NCBI RefSeq assembly: GCF_008087625.1 | Contig: NZ_CP042997.1 | Span: 2,852,001-2,916,000 of the forward strand | Direction of reading: 5' to 3' | DNA length: 64,000 nucleotides | DNA from: Aquisphaera giovannonii | GTDB lineage: Bacteria > Planctomycetota > Planctomycetia > Isosphaerales > Isosphaeraceae | Part shown: positions 53,217-60,588 of the stretch, in pieces | How positions within the stretch are numbered: position 1 is the stretch's first letter | How the letters are laid out: every line of letters starts with the position of its first letter | Position numbers and translations under genes: made by a program | Notes under the pieces: generated by a model | What the model was told of the DNA's origin: nothing | Databases searched by the model: none | What the model saw: only the letters and a program-made list of their open reading frames with translations

Positions 53217-54578
53217 TCACGGCTTGGATCCCACACGCCCGCCGGGCCGGGAGATCGCGAGGCCGGGCCCCGCGCTCTCGCGGGCGGGCCCGCGGGCGCG
53301 GCGGCCCCGTACGCTCTCCGGGAAGAGGAGTTCCTGGCGGACGTTGCCGTCGTCGTCGAGCGGGATCGGCCGGAAATCCGTCTCGAATTCGAGCTCCGGA
53401 TGGGCCTCGACGTCCGGCGCCAAGGGCCGGGTGACCCAGAGGGTCGTCAGCTCCAGCGTGTTCGGGATCATGACGAGACGGCCTTCCTCGCGGCTGGAAC
53501 GCCAGCACGTATCCAGGCACGCCCCCAGCACGTCGCCGTCGGTCGGCAGCGAGAGCGGCACCCTGGCCCTGGTGAGGAAGTTCGTGGTCATGCTGTTCAC
53601 CCTCATCGGCACGGGGTCGATCGAGCGGACCAGGCGGTCGGTCGTCAGGTCGGCCAGGCCGATGCCGAGCGCGTTGCCGAGCGTCTCCTCGGACAGGTCC
53701 AGCACGGCCAGCCGCGTGATCACGGGGCGGGGCAGGTCGGGCATCGTCTCCACGCGCTGGCGGCCGATGACGTTCGGGTCCAGGCCCGTCCCGCTGTAGT
53801 TCTTGCCGAGCTCGCCGACCACCAGGACGTCCATCTGGTCGAACGGCAGCCGGCCCATGAGCTCGCGGGATTCGTCCAGGAGTCGCGGTTCGACCTCCAG
53901 CAGCTCCTCCGGCTCGACCGCGACGACCTTCGCCGTGTGCTCGCTGGCGTTCTCGAGGATCGCGATGCCGAGCGCCACGGGGGTGCGCTTGAGGAGGATG
54001 GCTCCGACCTCCGGGAGCATCGTCTTGAGCCCCGGCAGCCCCAGCTTGTGGACCTGATACGCCCCCTGACGCTTCCCCAGGCCGATCGTCAGCATCTTCA
54101 GCAGGCCGCTCTCGTAGCGGCCGGTGAATGACGTGTGCGGCTTGATCCGATTCAGGAGGATGATGCCGTGGGAGTCGAAGGCGTTCTGGTCGAAATGGAT
54201 CGGCAGCCCGAAGGAGTTCGTGCCGACGACGACCGTTTCCATCTCGCAGCGGACCGGGCATCCCATCGCGACCTCGGTCACGCCGAACTCCGCGAGCATC
54301 GCGCGCTGGCCCTCCGCGGTGCCCCCCCCGTGGGAGCCCATGGCCGCGACGACGAAGGGCTCCAGCCCGAGCGAGCGGACGGCATCGACCGCGGCGCGGA
54401 GGATGCGGTCGATCCCCGCGATTCCGCGGCTCCCGGCCGTGATCGCGACCCGCCCGCCGCGCAGGACGCGGGTGGCGAGCTGGCTCTCGCGGACGGCTCG
54501 GGTCACTTCCGCGGCGACGTCGGCCACCTCGGGCTGGTCGTAACGACGGCGGACTCGGGCGATGGGGGGCAGGTTCAT
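53217..54578 (-). CDS. LarA-like (lactate racemase N-terminal domain, DUF2088) protein
   Basis: A 453-residue cytosolic protein. Features of the LarA-type N-terminal domain are visible: RVAITAGSRGIAGIDRIL, FVVAAMGSHGGGTAEGQRAM, an aspartate/histidine-rich stretch IHFDQNAFDSHGIILLNRIK, and PHTSFTGRYESGLLKMLTIG. LarA racemases use a nickel-pincer cofactor made by LarB, LarC and LarE. None of these is encoded here, and this subgroup, with its extra C-terminal domain, may have another activity. The C-terminal 40 residues are Pro/Arg/Gly-rich and probably disordered. ATG 54578 has only a weak ribosome site. It lies between the PEP-CTERM gene and the HAD phosphatase. Confidence 0.78.
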   Translation of the reverse strand: MNLPPIARVRRRYDQPEVADVAAEVTRAVRESQLATRVLRGGRVAITAGSRGIAGIDRILRAAVDAVRSLGLEPFVVAAMGSHGGGTAEGQRAMLAEFGVTEVAMGCPVRCEMETVVVGTNSFGLPIHFDQNAFDSHGIILLNRIKPHTSFTGRYESGLLKMLTIGLGKRQGAYQVHKLGLPGLKTMLPEVGAILLKRTPVALGIAILENASEHTAKVVAVEPEELLEVEPRLLDESRELMGRLPFDQMDVLVVGELGKNYSGTGLDPNVIGRQRVETMPDLPRPVITRLAVLDLSEETLGNALGIGLADLTTDRLVRSIDPVPMRVNSMTTNFLTRARVPLSLPTDGDVLGACLDTCWRSSREEGRLVMIPNTLELTTLWVTRPLAPDVEAHPELEFETDFRPIPLDDDGNVRQELLFPESVRGRRARGPARESAGPGLAISRPGGRVGSKP

Positions 54579-54677
54579 TGTGGCTCGGGGAATTCGCTGG
54601 ATTACGTGTCGCCGATCGCCGCAGCGGCGATCCGGCCGTCTCGGATGATCATACCGAACCGGCTTCGAAAGCACCAA

Positions 54678-54704
54678 AGCCCCCGTCGATGGACGACGGG
54701 GGCT
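54678..54704 (-). terminator. Hairpin terminator of the PEP-CTERM gene
   Basis: Perfect 11-bp stem AGCCCCCGTCG / CGACGGGGGCT with a 5-base loop, 35 bases after the stop of the minus-strand PEP-CTERM gene. On that strand the stem is followed by TTTGGTGC, a short T-run. This is the best intrinsic-terminator candidate of the window. Confidence 0.65.
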
Positions 54705-54738
54705 CCGGCGGTGGATTGCGGGCCGAAGGCCGTCGCGC

Positions 54739-55545
54739 TCAGGCGGCGGCGCGGGCCTTGCGGGTGCGGCGGACGAGGGCCGCGGCGCCGATCATGCCGG
54801 CCCAGGCGAGCACGGCCGCCGGCTCGGGGACGGGCACCTCGGAGATCTCGCCGCCCTGGGCCGAGTAGGCCGACGGGTAGGCGATCTGGGGGTTGGCGTT
54901 CTGGAGGCTGACCGGCTGGGTCGTGAACGGCTGGTTCGAGAGCACGATCACCGTCGCGCTGTTGCTGCCGGCCGGCAGCGGCCCGGTCCCCTTGGCCGCG
55001 TCGAGGTACTGTAGCGTCAGGGCGCCCGTCTTGCTGCCGGGCATCCAGGCGACCGACGTGGGCGTCTGGATCACGCTGCCCGTCCCGGCCTGGGACAGGT
55101 CGAGGCCGCCGATCTGGCCGTCCTTGCTGACGTACACGGCCGAGGGCGTCGCGCCCGCCGTCAGGGCCGCGGGGACCGGCGTGGCGTTGTACGCGAACGA
55201 GGCGCTGTTGACGGAGGTCGGCTGCCCGTTCACGTCGGAGACGTTGTTCACGGCGATCTGGTAGGCGTAGGCGTACAGGCCCGAGGCCGAGGTGCCGTCC
55301 TTGCCCTTGAACACCTGGGACTCCATCGTCCCGGTGGTCGTCGTGTTCATGAACTGGAACGACGACTTGATCGGGGCGGCGTTGGCGATCGGCGTGAACA
55401 GGCTGTTGAAGGTGGACGCCGAGATCTCGGCGCTCGAGAGCTGCTGGACGACGGTGCCCGTGGTCGAGGAGGCGTGGGCGGACGGGCCGGTCAAGCTCAG
55501 CACAAGACCAGCACCCAGGGCGAGAGCAGACGTGAATTTGTTCAT
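54739..55545 (-). CDS. PEP-CTERM sorting-domain secreted protein
   Basis: A 268-residue protein. ATG 55545 (GGAAGA upstream) opens a signal peptide (SALALGAGLVLSLTGPSAHA). The body is Ser/Thr/Ala-rich and beta-like (SFQFMNTTTTGTMESQVFKG). The C-terminus has the complete sorting signal: VPVPEPAAVLAWAGMIGAAA followed by LVRRTRKARAAA, a PEP motif, a membrane helix and a basic tail. Exosortases recognise such tails and transfer the protein to the cell surface or extracellular matrix. The upstream extension to 55704 precedes the signal peptide and is ignored. The terminator hairpin shows that it is transcribed alone. Its function beyond export is unknown. Confidence 0.9.
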   Translation of the reverse strand: MNKFTSALALGAGLVLSLTGPSAHASSTTGTVVQQLSSAEISASTFNSLFTPIANAAPIKSSFQFMNTTTTGTMESQVFKGKDGTSASGLYAYAYQIAVNNVSDVNGQPTSVNSASFAYNATPVPAALTAGATPSAVYVSKDGQIGGLDLSQAGTGSVIQTPTSVAWMPGSKTGALTLQYLDAAKGTGPLPAGSNSATVIVLSNQPFTTQPVSLQNANPQIAYPSAYSAQGGEISEVPVPEPAAVLAWAGMIGAAALVRRTRKARAAA

Positions 55546-55929
55546 TCGAGCGATCTTCCAGGGTTGATCCGGGAAACTCGCCTGACGCGGCGAGGTCCCC
55601 CGTGCGAGTCGATCCATAACTCGCCGGCCGGAGAACGTCTCCGGACGGGTCCCGCGGGCCATCCACAGGTCGAGCGCGGGCGGATTCGGGAGGGGACGCT
55701 TCAAGGATGCCGAGCGGAGCCGACCTCCCCGATCCCGGTCCCGCCGTCCCGATAAGCGATGCTTCGCGGCGGAAGGACTCGGTGATCCATCGAGACTCGC
55801 TTGCCCGCCCCCGTGAGGGGTTGGCCAAGCCGGCCGGGAAACTATCAGGAACCCCGGAACCGGTCAACACGATTCTCGGCTTTCACTCAACCTTCTTTGG
55901 CGAAGTGCCGAGGGCCCCGTCAACCCGCT
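55546..55929 (-). other. Intergenic region upstream of the PEP-CTERM gene
   Basis: About 384 bases between the PEP-CTERM start and the end of the DedA gene, which lies upstream on the same strand. It must hold the PEP-CTERM promoter. No gene, repeat or strong hairpin was recognised. Confidence 0.4.
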
Positions 55930-56970
55930 TCAGGAACGCCGCCCCGAGCCGGATTCGGGGGGCGACTTCGGCGAAGCCGCGTGAGCGATGGGCTGGTCGC
56001 CGTGGGACGATGCGACCCCGTTGCGCGACGCCGACGCGGGGCCGTTGCTCGTGGCCGAGGCCCCGGGCTCGACTTCGGGCTCTCCCGGTGGGGAGGAAAT
56101 CGGCCCCGACGGGGCCGGGGCGGGCTCCGCGGGAGTTTCGGGCGAGTTCCTCGGGGGCACCGCGGTCGGGGGCGGGCCCGGCGAGGGGGCGGCGCCGATG
56201 GCGCGCCGCCAGCCGCTCGCCGATGGCGACCGGGCCTTCCCGTCGAGCAGCACGTCGACCTCGCGGCCGTTGTCCTCCGGGTAGGTCTTCAGGTCGTCGG
56301 GCGGCAGGGGCGGCTCCTCGCCATAAAGGACGGGCGGGCCGACGGGCAGTCCCGCCCTCTTCTGGCCCTTGTAGTGCCTGTAGGCGAGCCATCCCCCTAT
56401 GGCGACGGCCAGCGCCACGGCGAACCACTGCTGCGCCTCGCGGATGCCGCTCTCGATCTGCTGGGCGAAGACGAAGGCCAGGCCGAACATGACGAACGTG
56501 CTCAGCGATGCCGCCACCAGGTCCGTCAAGAAGAGCTTCAAGGGCGGCAGCTTGATGATCCCGGCCGTCAGGTAGGCCGCGGTCCGGAACCCGACCGCGA
56601 ATCGCCCCAGGATGAGGATCTTGAATCCGTGGCGGTGGAAATAGCCCTTGATCTGCGCCTCGCGCGCCTGGGTCAGCAGGCGACGCGTGAGCTTGAGCTT
56701 GAGGACCTTCTCTCCGTAGTAGTAGCCCAGGCCGTAGACGATGAAGTCGCCCAACAGGACCCCGACCAGGCACGCCGCCAGGGCGAAGGGGACGATCATC
56801 TTCCCGTTGCGGGAGAGGACCCCCGCCAGGATGACCGGGGCTTCCTCCGGGATAGGCAGCCCGAGGCCGCCGAGCACCAGGATCAGCGCGATCCCGACAT
56901 ACCCAAGATGTTCGACGAGATGCTCGGTCAATCCCGGCTCCTGGCTGCCGCTTCGGCCCCGGCCTCGCAT
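55930..56970 (-). CDS. DedA family membrane protein (VTT domain) with a long disordered tail
   Basis: A 346-residue protein. Residues ~15-215 form a DedA/VTT membrane domain: LGGLGLPIPEEAPVILAGVL (the conserved Pro/Glu re-entrant loop), LLGDFIVYGLGYYYGEKVL, FKILILGRFAVGFRTAAYLT (conserved FxxGRF-like arginine) and a final helix AVALAVAIGGWLAYRHY. DedA proteins are half-transporter-like flippases linked to undecaprenyl phosphate recycling and proton-motive-force maintenance. The C-terminal ~130 residues are Pro/Ala/Ser/Gly-rich, unlike the compact E. coli proteins. ATG 56970 is used; a start at 57009 would only add a few residues. Confidence 0.9.
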   Translation of the reverse strand: MRGRGRSGSQEPGLTEHLVEHLGYVGIALILVLGGLGLPIPEEAPVILAGVLSRNGKMIVPFALAACLVGVLLGDFIVYGLGYYYGEKVLKLKLTRRLLTQAREAQIKGYFHRHGFKILILGRFAVGFRTAAYLTAGIIKLPPLKLFLTDLVAASLSTFVMFGLAFVFAQQIESGIREAQQWFAVALAVAIGGWLAYRHYKGQKRAGLPVGPPVLYGEEPPLPPDDLKTYPEDNGREVDVLLDGKARSPSASGWRRAIGAAPSPGPPPTAVPPRNSPETPAEPAPAPSGPISSPPGEPEVEPGASATSNGPASASRNGVASSHGDQPIAHAASPKSPPESGSGRRS

Positions 56971-57759
56971 GGCACCTCGTGCCCCGGCCGGCCCGACATC
57001 ATAGCACAACCGCCCGCCTTAACCCAGGTTGGCCGGCCCCCTGGTACACGCCGAAGATGGACCCGTCGCGGCCGCGCGAGGCGACCCGAGGACGGCATTG
57101 GTCCACCTCGACATCACTCCCGAGGCCGGCAATCAGCCACGGTTTCCAATCTTTATGAAATCTTCGAAGGCTTCAGCCAGGGTGAAATTCCAGAATCTCG
57201 GAGGGGGAACGACTCAAATCCGTAAACATCGCGCCAGTCTCTTATAGGGGATCTTTCCCATGCGGACTTGCAAGGTGGGTGCGACATGGGAAGCAGACTG
57301 GATCGGCGATCGGAATGGGACGGAACCTGTAACCATTGCGGGGTCCATGCGGATCATACAGCGGGCTGCTTTTCCTGACCGGGGCCTGGATGACCCACAC
57401 CATAGGGTCGTCCGAGCGCTTGGCATCGCGTCGAATGACGTCTGCGCTCGCGAAAATCTTGAGCAACCGTAACCGGCAAAGCCGGCGAAATACAGACTTA
57501 AAATGCTTTCTGCCATCGACTTACGAACAGGCGTGCGCGGCGCGCACTCGCGACGACCGAACCCAAGCATGAGCATCGCGTGCACGGCCAATGGAGTCCG
57601 GACGGTGACCACCCGCGATCAGTCCGGAAGGCCAAGATCCTGAAATGATCCACAGTCCCCGGCGAATCTCGCGTGGCCAATGAATCGGAAAAGGCTTAGG
57701 ATTCCCGCCGCTCGCCCGGGCGAGGGTGACTTCGATGGGTCGCAGGGAGTGCGGCGGAA
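56971..57759. other. Long gene-poor region of lower GC
   Basis: About 790 bases between divergent dedA and the LegB-like gene. From about 57130 to 57700 the composition is visibly more AT-rich than anywhere else nearby (for example CTTATAGGGGATCTTTCCC and TACAGACTTAAAATGC). Short open frames exist on both strands, but none reads like a protein family. It could be an old mobile-element or gene remnant, or hold an RNA. I could not identify terminal repeats or a transposase fragment. Confidence 0.5.
57711..57724. promoter_or_regulatory. Perfect 14-bp palindrome upstream of the LegB-like gene
   Basis: CTCGCCCGGGCGAG reads the same on both strands and ends 35 bases before the ATG of the epimerase/dehydratase gene. 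It could be an operator or lie in the 5' untranslated region; at this GC content such a palindrome could also arise by chance. Confidence 0.3.
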
Positions 57760-58743
57760 ATGGGCAAGACGGTCCTGGTGACGGGCGCTGGGGGATTCAT
57801 CGGCAGCCACCTGACGGAACGGCTCGTCCGCGACGGCCACAGGGTGCGCGCCTTCATCCGATACAACGGCCGCGACGATTGGGGCCACCTGGACGACCTT
57901 CCTCCGGACATCCGCTCGGAAATCGAAGTCTTCCGGGGCGACCTGAAGGACCCTGCGGCGGTCGCCCGGGCGGCGGCCGATCGGGCGTGGATCTTCCATC
58001 TGGGGGCGCTCATCGCAATCCCCTACTCCTACGCGAATCCGCATGATTACGTGCAGACGAACGTCGTGGGGACGGCGAACGTGCTGGATGCCTGCCGGGC
58101 CTCCTCGAAACTGGAGCGGGTCGTCCTGACCTCGACGTCGGAGGTGTACGGGACGGCTCGGTACGTGCCCATCGACGAGAAGCATCCGGTGTGCGGACAG
58201 TCGCCCTATTCGGCCACCAAGATCGGCTCCGATGCCCTGGGCGAGAGCTACTTCCGGGCGTTCGGCCTGCCCCTGTGCATCCTCCGGCCGTTCAACACGT
58301 TCGGCCCCCGGCAATCGGCCCGTGCGATCATCCCGACGATCATCAGCCAGGCCCTCACGAGGCCGGTGGTCAAGCTCGGTCGCCTCGACCCGAGGCGGGA
58401 CCTGACGTACGTCAAGGACTCGGCCGCGGGCTTCGCGGCCATCGTGGAGTGCGACGGGGCGCTCGGCAAGGCGGTGAACATCGGCCGCGGCTCGGACGTC
58501 ACGATCGGCGAGCTCGTCGAGCGGATCGGCAGCTTGCTCGGCAAGCCCATCGACGTCGAGACCGAGAGCGAGCGGCTCCGGCCGGCGGCGAGCGAGGTGG
58601 AGAGGCTCCAGGCCGGCACGGCCCTGGCCGAGTCGCTCTGGGGCTGGAAGCCCAGGTACAGCCTGGACGAGGGGCTCGAGGAGACGATCGCCTGGATCCG
58701 CGCCAACCTCCACCGCTTCCGGGCCGACGGATATACGACCTGA
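57760..58743 (+). CDS. NAD-dependent epimerase/4,6-dehydratase, LegB-like (extended SDR)
   Basis: A 327-residue extended short-chain dehydrogenase. The NAD-binding loop is TVLVTGAGGFIGSHLTERLV. The catalytic residues lie in LTSTSEVYGTARYVPIDEKH and in SPYSATKIGSDALGESYFRA (YxxxK). RPFNTFGPRQSARAIIPTII and DLTYVKDSAAGFAAI closely resemble the LegB group, which makes UDP-4-keto-6-deoxy sugars for legionaminic acid-type glycans. Other nucleotide-sugar epimerases are possible since no other glycan genes are adjacent. It is followed by nrnA 128 bases later on the same strand. Confidence 0.88.
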   Translation: MGKTVLVTGAGGFIGSHLTERLVRDGHRVRAFIRYNGRDDWGHLDDLPPDIRSEIEVFRGDLKDPAAVARAAADRAWIFHLGALIAIPYSYANPHDYVQTNVVGTANVLDACRASSKLERVVLTSTSEVYGTARYVPIDEKHPVCGQSPYSATKIGSDALGESYFRAFGLPLCILRPFNTFGPRQSARAIIPTIISQALTRPVVKLGRLDPRRDLTYVKDSAAGFAAIVECDGALGKAVNIGRGSDVTIGELVERIGSLLGKPIDVETESERLRPAASEVERLQAGTALAESLWGWKPRYSLDEGLEETIAWIRANLHRFRADGYTT

Positions 58744-58871
58744 CGGAGGCGGACCATCCGGCGTCGCCATTGCGAGCCCGACGGCCGCTTCGTAGTCTGG
58801 TAGTCGCGATCCCACCGACCGGAACTCGGGTCGGCATGCCCCGTTGTGTCCCCTTCCAGGCTGACCCCGAG

Positions 58872-59882
58872 ATGATCATCAACTGGACGCCGCTGGCCGA
58901 CATCGTCGAGACCCACGACCGCTTCCTGATCACGACCCATGTGAGGCCGGATGGCGACGCCCTCGGCTCCGAGGTCGGCATGGCGGGCCTGCTACGCCAA
59001 AAAGGGAAGGACGTCCGCGTCGTCAACGCGAGCCCGACGCCCCCGCGATACGACTTCCTCGACCCGGACCGGACCTTCTTCGAGCACTACGGCCATCCGA
59101 TCCAGGCGTCGGACCTCGACGACCGCGAGGTGGCCATCATCCTGGACCTCTCGGCCTGGGGGCAGCTCGGCGAGATGGCCGAGTTCATCCGGGGCTTCCG
59201 AGGCGTCCGGGTCGTCATCGACCATCACGTCAGCCAGGACGACATGGGGGCGACGTTCTTCAAGGACTCGACGGCGGAGGCCACCGGCACGCTCGTGCAG
59301 TCCGCGGTCGCGGCGCTCGGGGGCTCGCTCACCAAGGACGTGGCGACCGGCCTGCTGACGGCCATCGCCATGGACACCGGCTGGTTCCGGCATCCCAGCA
59401 CCCGCCCCTCCACGATGCGGGGCGTCGCCGACCTGATGGAAGCCGGCGCGGACGTCGCAGGCATCTACCGCAAGCTCTTCGAGCAGAACACGCAGGGCCG
59501 GCTCCGCTTGATGGGGCGGACCCTGAGCGGCCTTAAGACCGACCTGGGCGGGCGGGTCGCCTGGGCGAACATCTCTCAGGACGACCTGAGGGAGACGGGG
59601 GCGATCCCGCCCGACTCGGAGGACCTCATCGATTTCACGGTGAGCCTGCGAGGGGTGGAGGTGGGGCTCCTGCTCATCGAGCAGGCGAGGGGGGGAGTCA
59701 AGGTCTCGTTCCGGTCCAGGAACGGCCTGGACTGCTCAAGGCTCGCGTCCACGCTCGGCGGGGGCGGCCACAAGGCGGCGGCCGGTGCCACGGTGGGCGG
59801 AACGATGGCCGAGGTGGAGGCCAGGGCCCTCGCGGCGGTCCGCCAGGCCCTTGATTCCGCGACGGTGCCGTCGCAAACATAA
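58872..59882 (+). CDS. nrnA: Bifunctional oligoribonuclease / PAP phosphatase (DHH family)
   Basis: A 336-residue DHH-DHHA1 phosphoesterase. N-terminal metal motifs: FLITTHVRPDGDALGSEVGM, VAIILDLSAWGQL and VRVVIDHHVSQDDMG (the DHH motif). IAMDTGWFRHPSTRP gives the last metal ligand. The C-terminal DHHA1 domain ends with VKVSFRSRNGLDCSRLAS and LGGGGHKAAAGATV. NrnA degrades short oligoribonucleotides (nanoRNA) and dephosphorylates 3'-phosphoadenosine 5'-phosphate. Start ATG 58872 gives the family's usual opening MIINWTPLADIV; ATG 58836 would add 12 residues. Confidence 0.93.
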   Translation: MIINWTPLADIVETHDRFLITTHVRPDGDALGSEVGMAGLLRQKGKDVRVVNASPTPPRYDFLDPDRTFFEHYGHPIQASDLDDREVAIILDLSAWGQLGEMAEFIRGFRGVRVVIDHHVSQDDMGATFFKDSTAEATGTLVQSAVAALGGSLTKDVATGLLTAIAMDTGWFRHPSTRPSTMRGVADLMEAGADVAGIYRKLFEQNTQGRLRLMGRTLSGLKTDLGGRVAWANISQDDLRETGAIPPDSEDLIDFTVSLRGVEVGLLLIEQARGGVKVSFRSRNGLDCSRLASTLGGGGHKAAAGATVGGTMAEVEARALAAVRQALDSATVPSQT

Positions 59883-60039
59883 TGGCGGAAGTCCGCCCTG
59901 CTGCACGCATCCCGGCGACCACGCCATCCCGCCTCTGCCGTCGTCGCCGCACCATCGGGGCCCACGCCGGTCGCCCGACTGCTCGCCCCGATCTGTCGAC
60001 CCTCGTCCCGGGCCTGCGGCCCGCACTGGAGCGTACGGA

Positions 60040-60588
60040 ATGACCCGCCGCGATCTGTATCGCCTCGGAAGTCGAGTTCTCGGTGGGGCCATCAAGCTGG
60101 CCGTCGCCGTCCCGGCCCTGGCGTTCCTCGTCTCCCCCTTGCGAAAGAAGGTCGCCGGGCAGGGGGGGGCCTCGGACTCCGGCGGGTCCATGGAGACCCT
60201 GACGAGCCTCAGCCAGCTCAAGGTCGGCGTGCCCCGCTCGTTCCCCGTCATCCGCGATCGGAACGACGCCTGGGTCACCTACCCGAGCGAGCCCGTCGGC
60301 TCGGTCTGGCTGATCCGCCAGCCGGAGGGGGCCAAGCCGGAGGTGATCGCCTACAGCGCCGAGTGCCCGCACCTCGGGTGCGCCATCAACCTGACGACCG
60401 ACGCCCGGGAATTCCTCTGCCCCTGCCACACCAGCGCGTTCGACTTCGAAGGCAAGCCCAAGAACCAGGTCCCGCCCCGGCCCATGGATCGGCTCGACGT
60501 GGAGCTGACCGCCGAGACCGATCCCAAGGTCCGAGTCAGGTTCCAGAAGTTCCGGACCCTGGCCGAGGAGAAGATCCCCCTTGCGTAA
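60040..60588 (+). CDS. Rieske iron-sulfur protein of a bc-type complex
   Basis: A 182-residue protein with an N-terminal membrane anchor (AIKLAVAVPALAFLVSP, preceded by RRDLYRLGSR, possibly a Tat-like signal). The Rieske cluster motifs are Cys109-Pro-His111 in AECPHLGCAINL and Cys127-Pro-Cys-His130 in LCPCHTSAFDF. Cys114 and Cys129 provide the usual disulfide. ATG 60040 has GGAG upstream. The stop codon overlaps the start of the cytochrome b/c gene, giving a coupled two-gene unit for quinol oxidation at the membrane. Confidence 0.95.
   Translation: MTRRDLYRLGSRVLGGAIKLAVAVPALAFLVSPLRKKVAGQGGASDSGGSMETLTSLSQLKVGVPRSFPVIRDRNDAWVTYPSEPVGSVWLIRQPEGAKPEVIAYSAECPHLGCAINLTTDAREFLCPCHTSAFDFEGKPKNQVPPRPMDRLDVELTAETDPKVRVRFQKFRTLAEEKIPLA

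Noticed and set aside
57010-57759. Insertion sequence in the AT-richer region
   Set aside because: No transposase motif, terminal inverted repeats or target duplication could be seen; left as unexplained.
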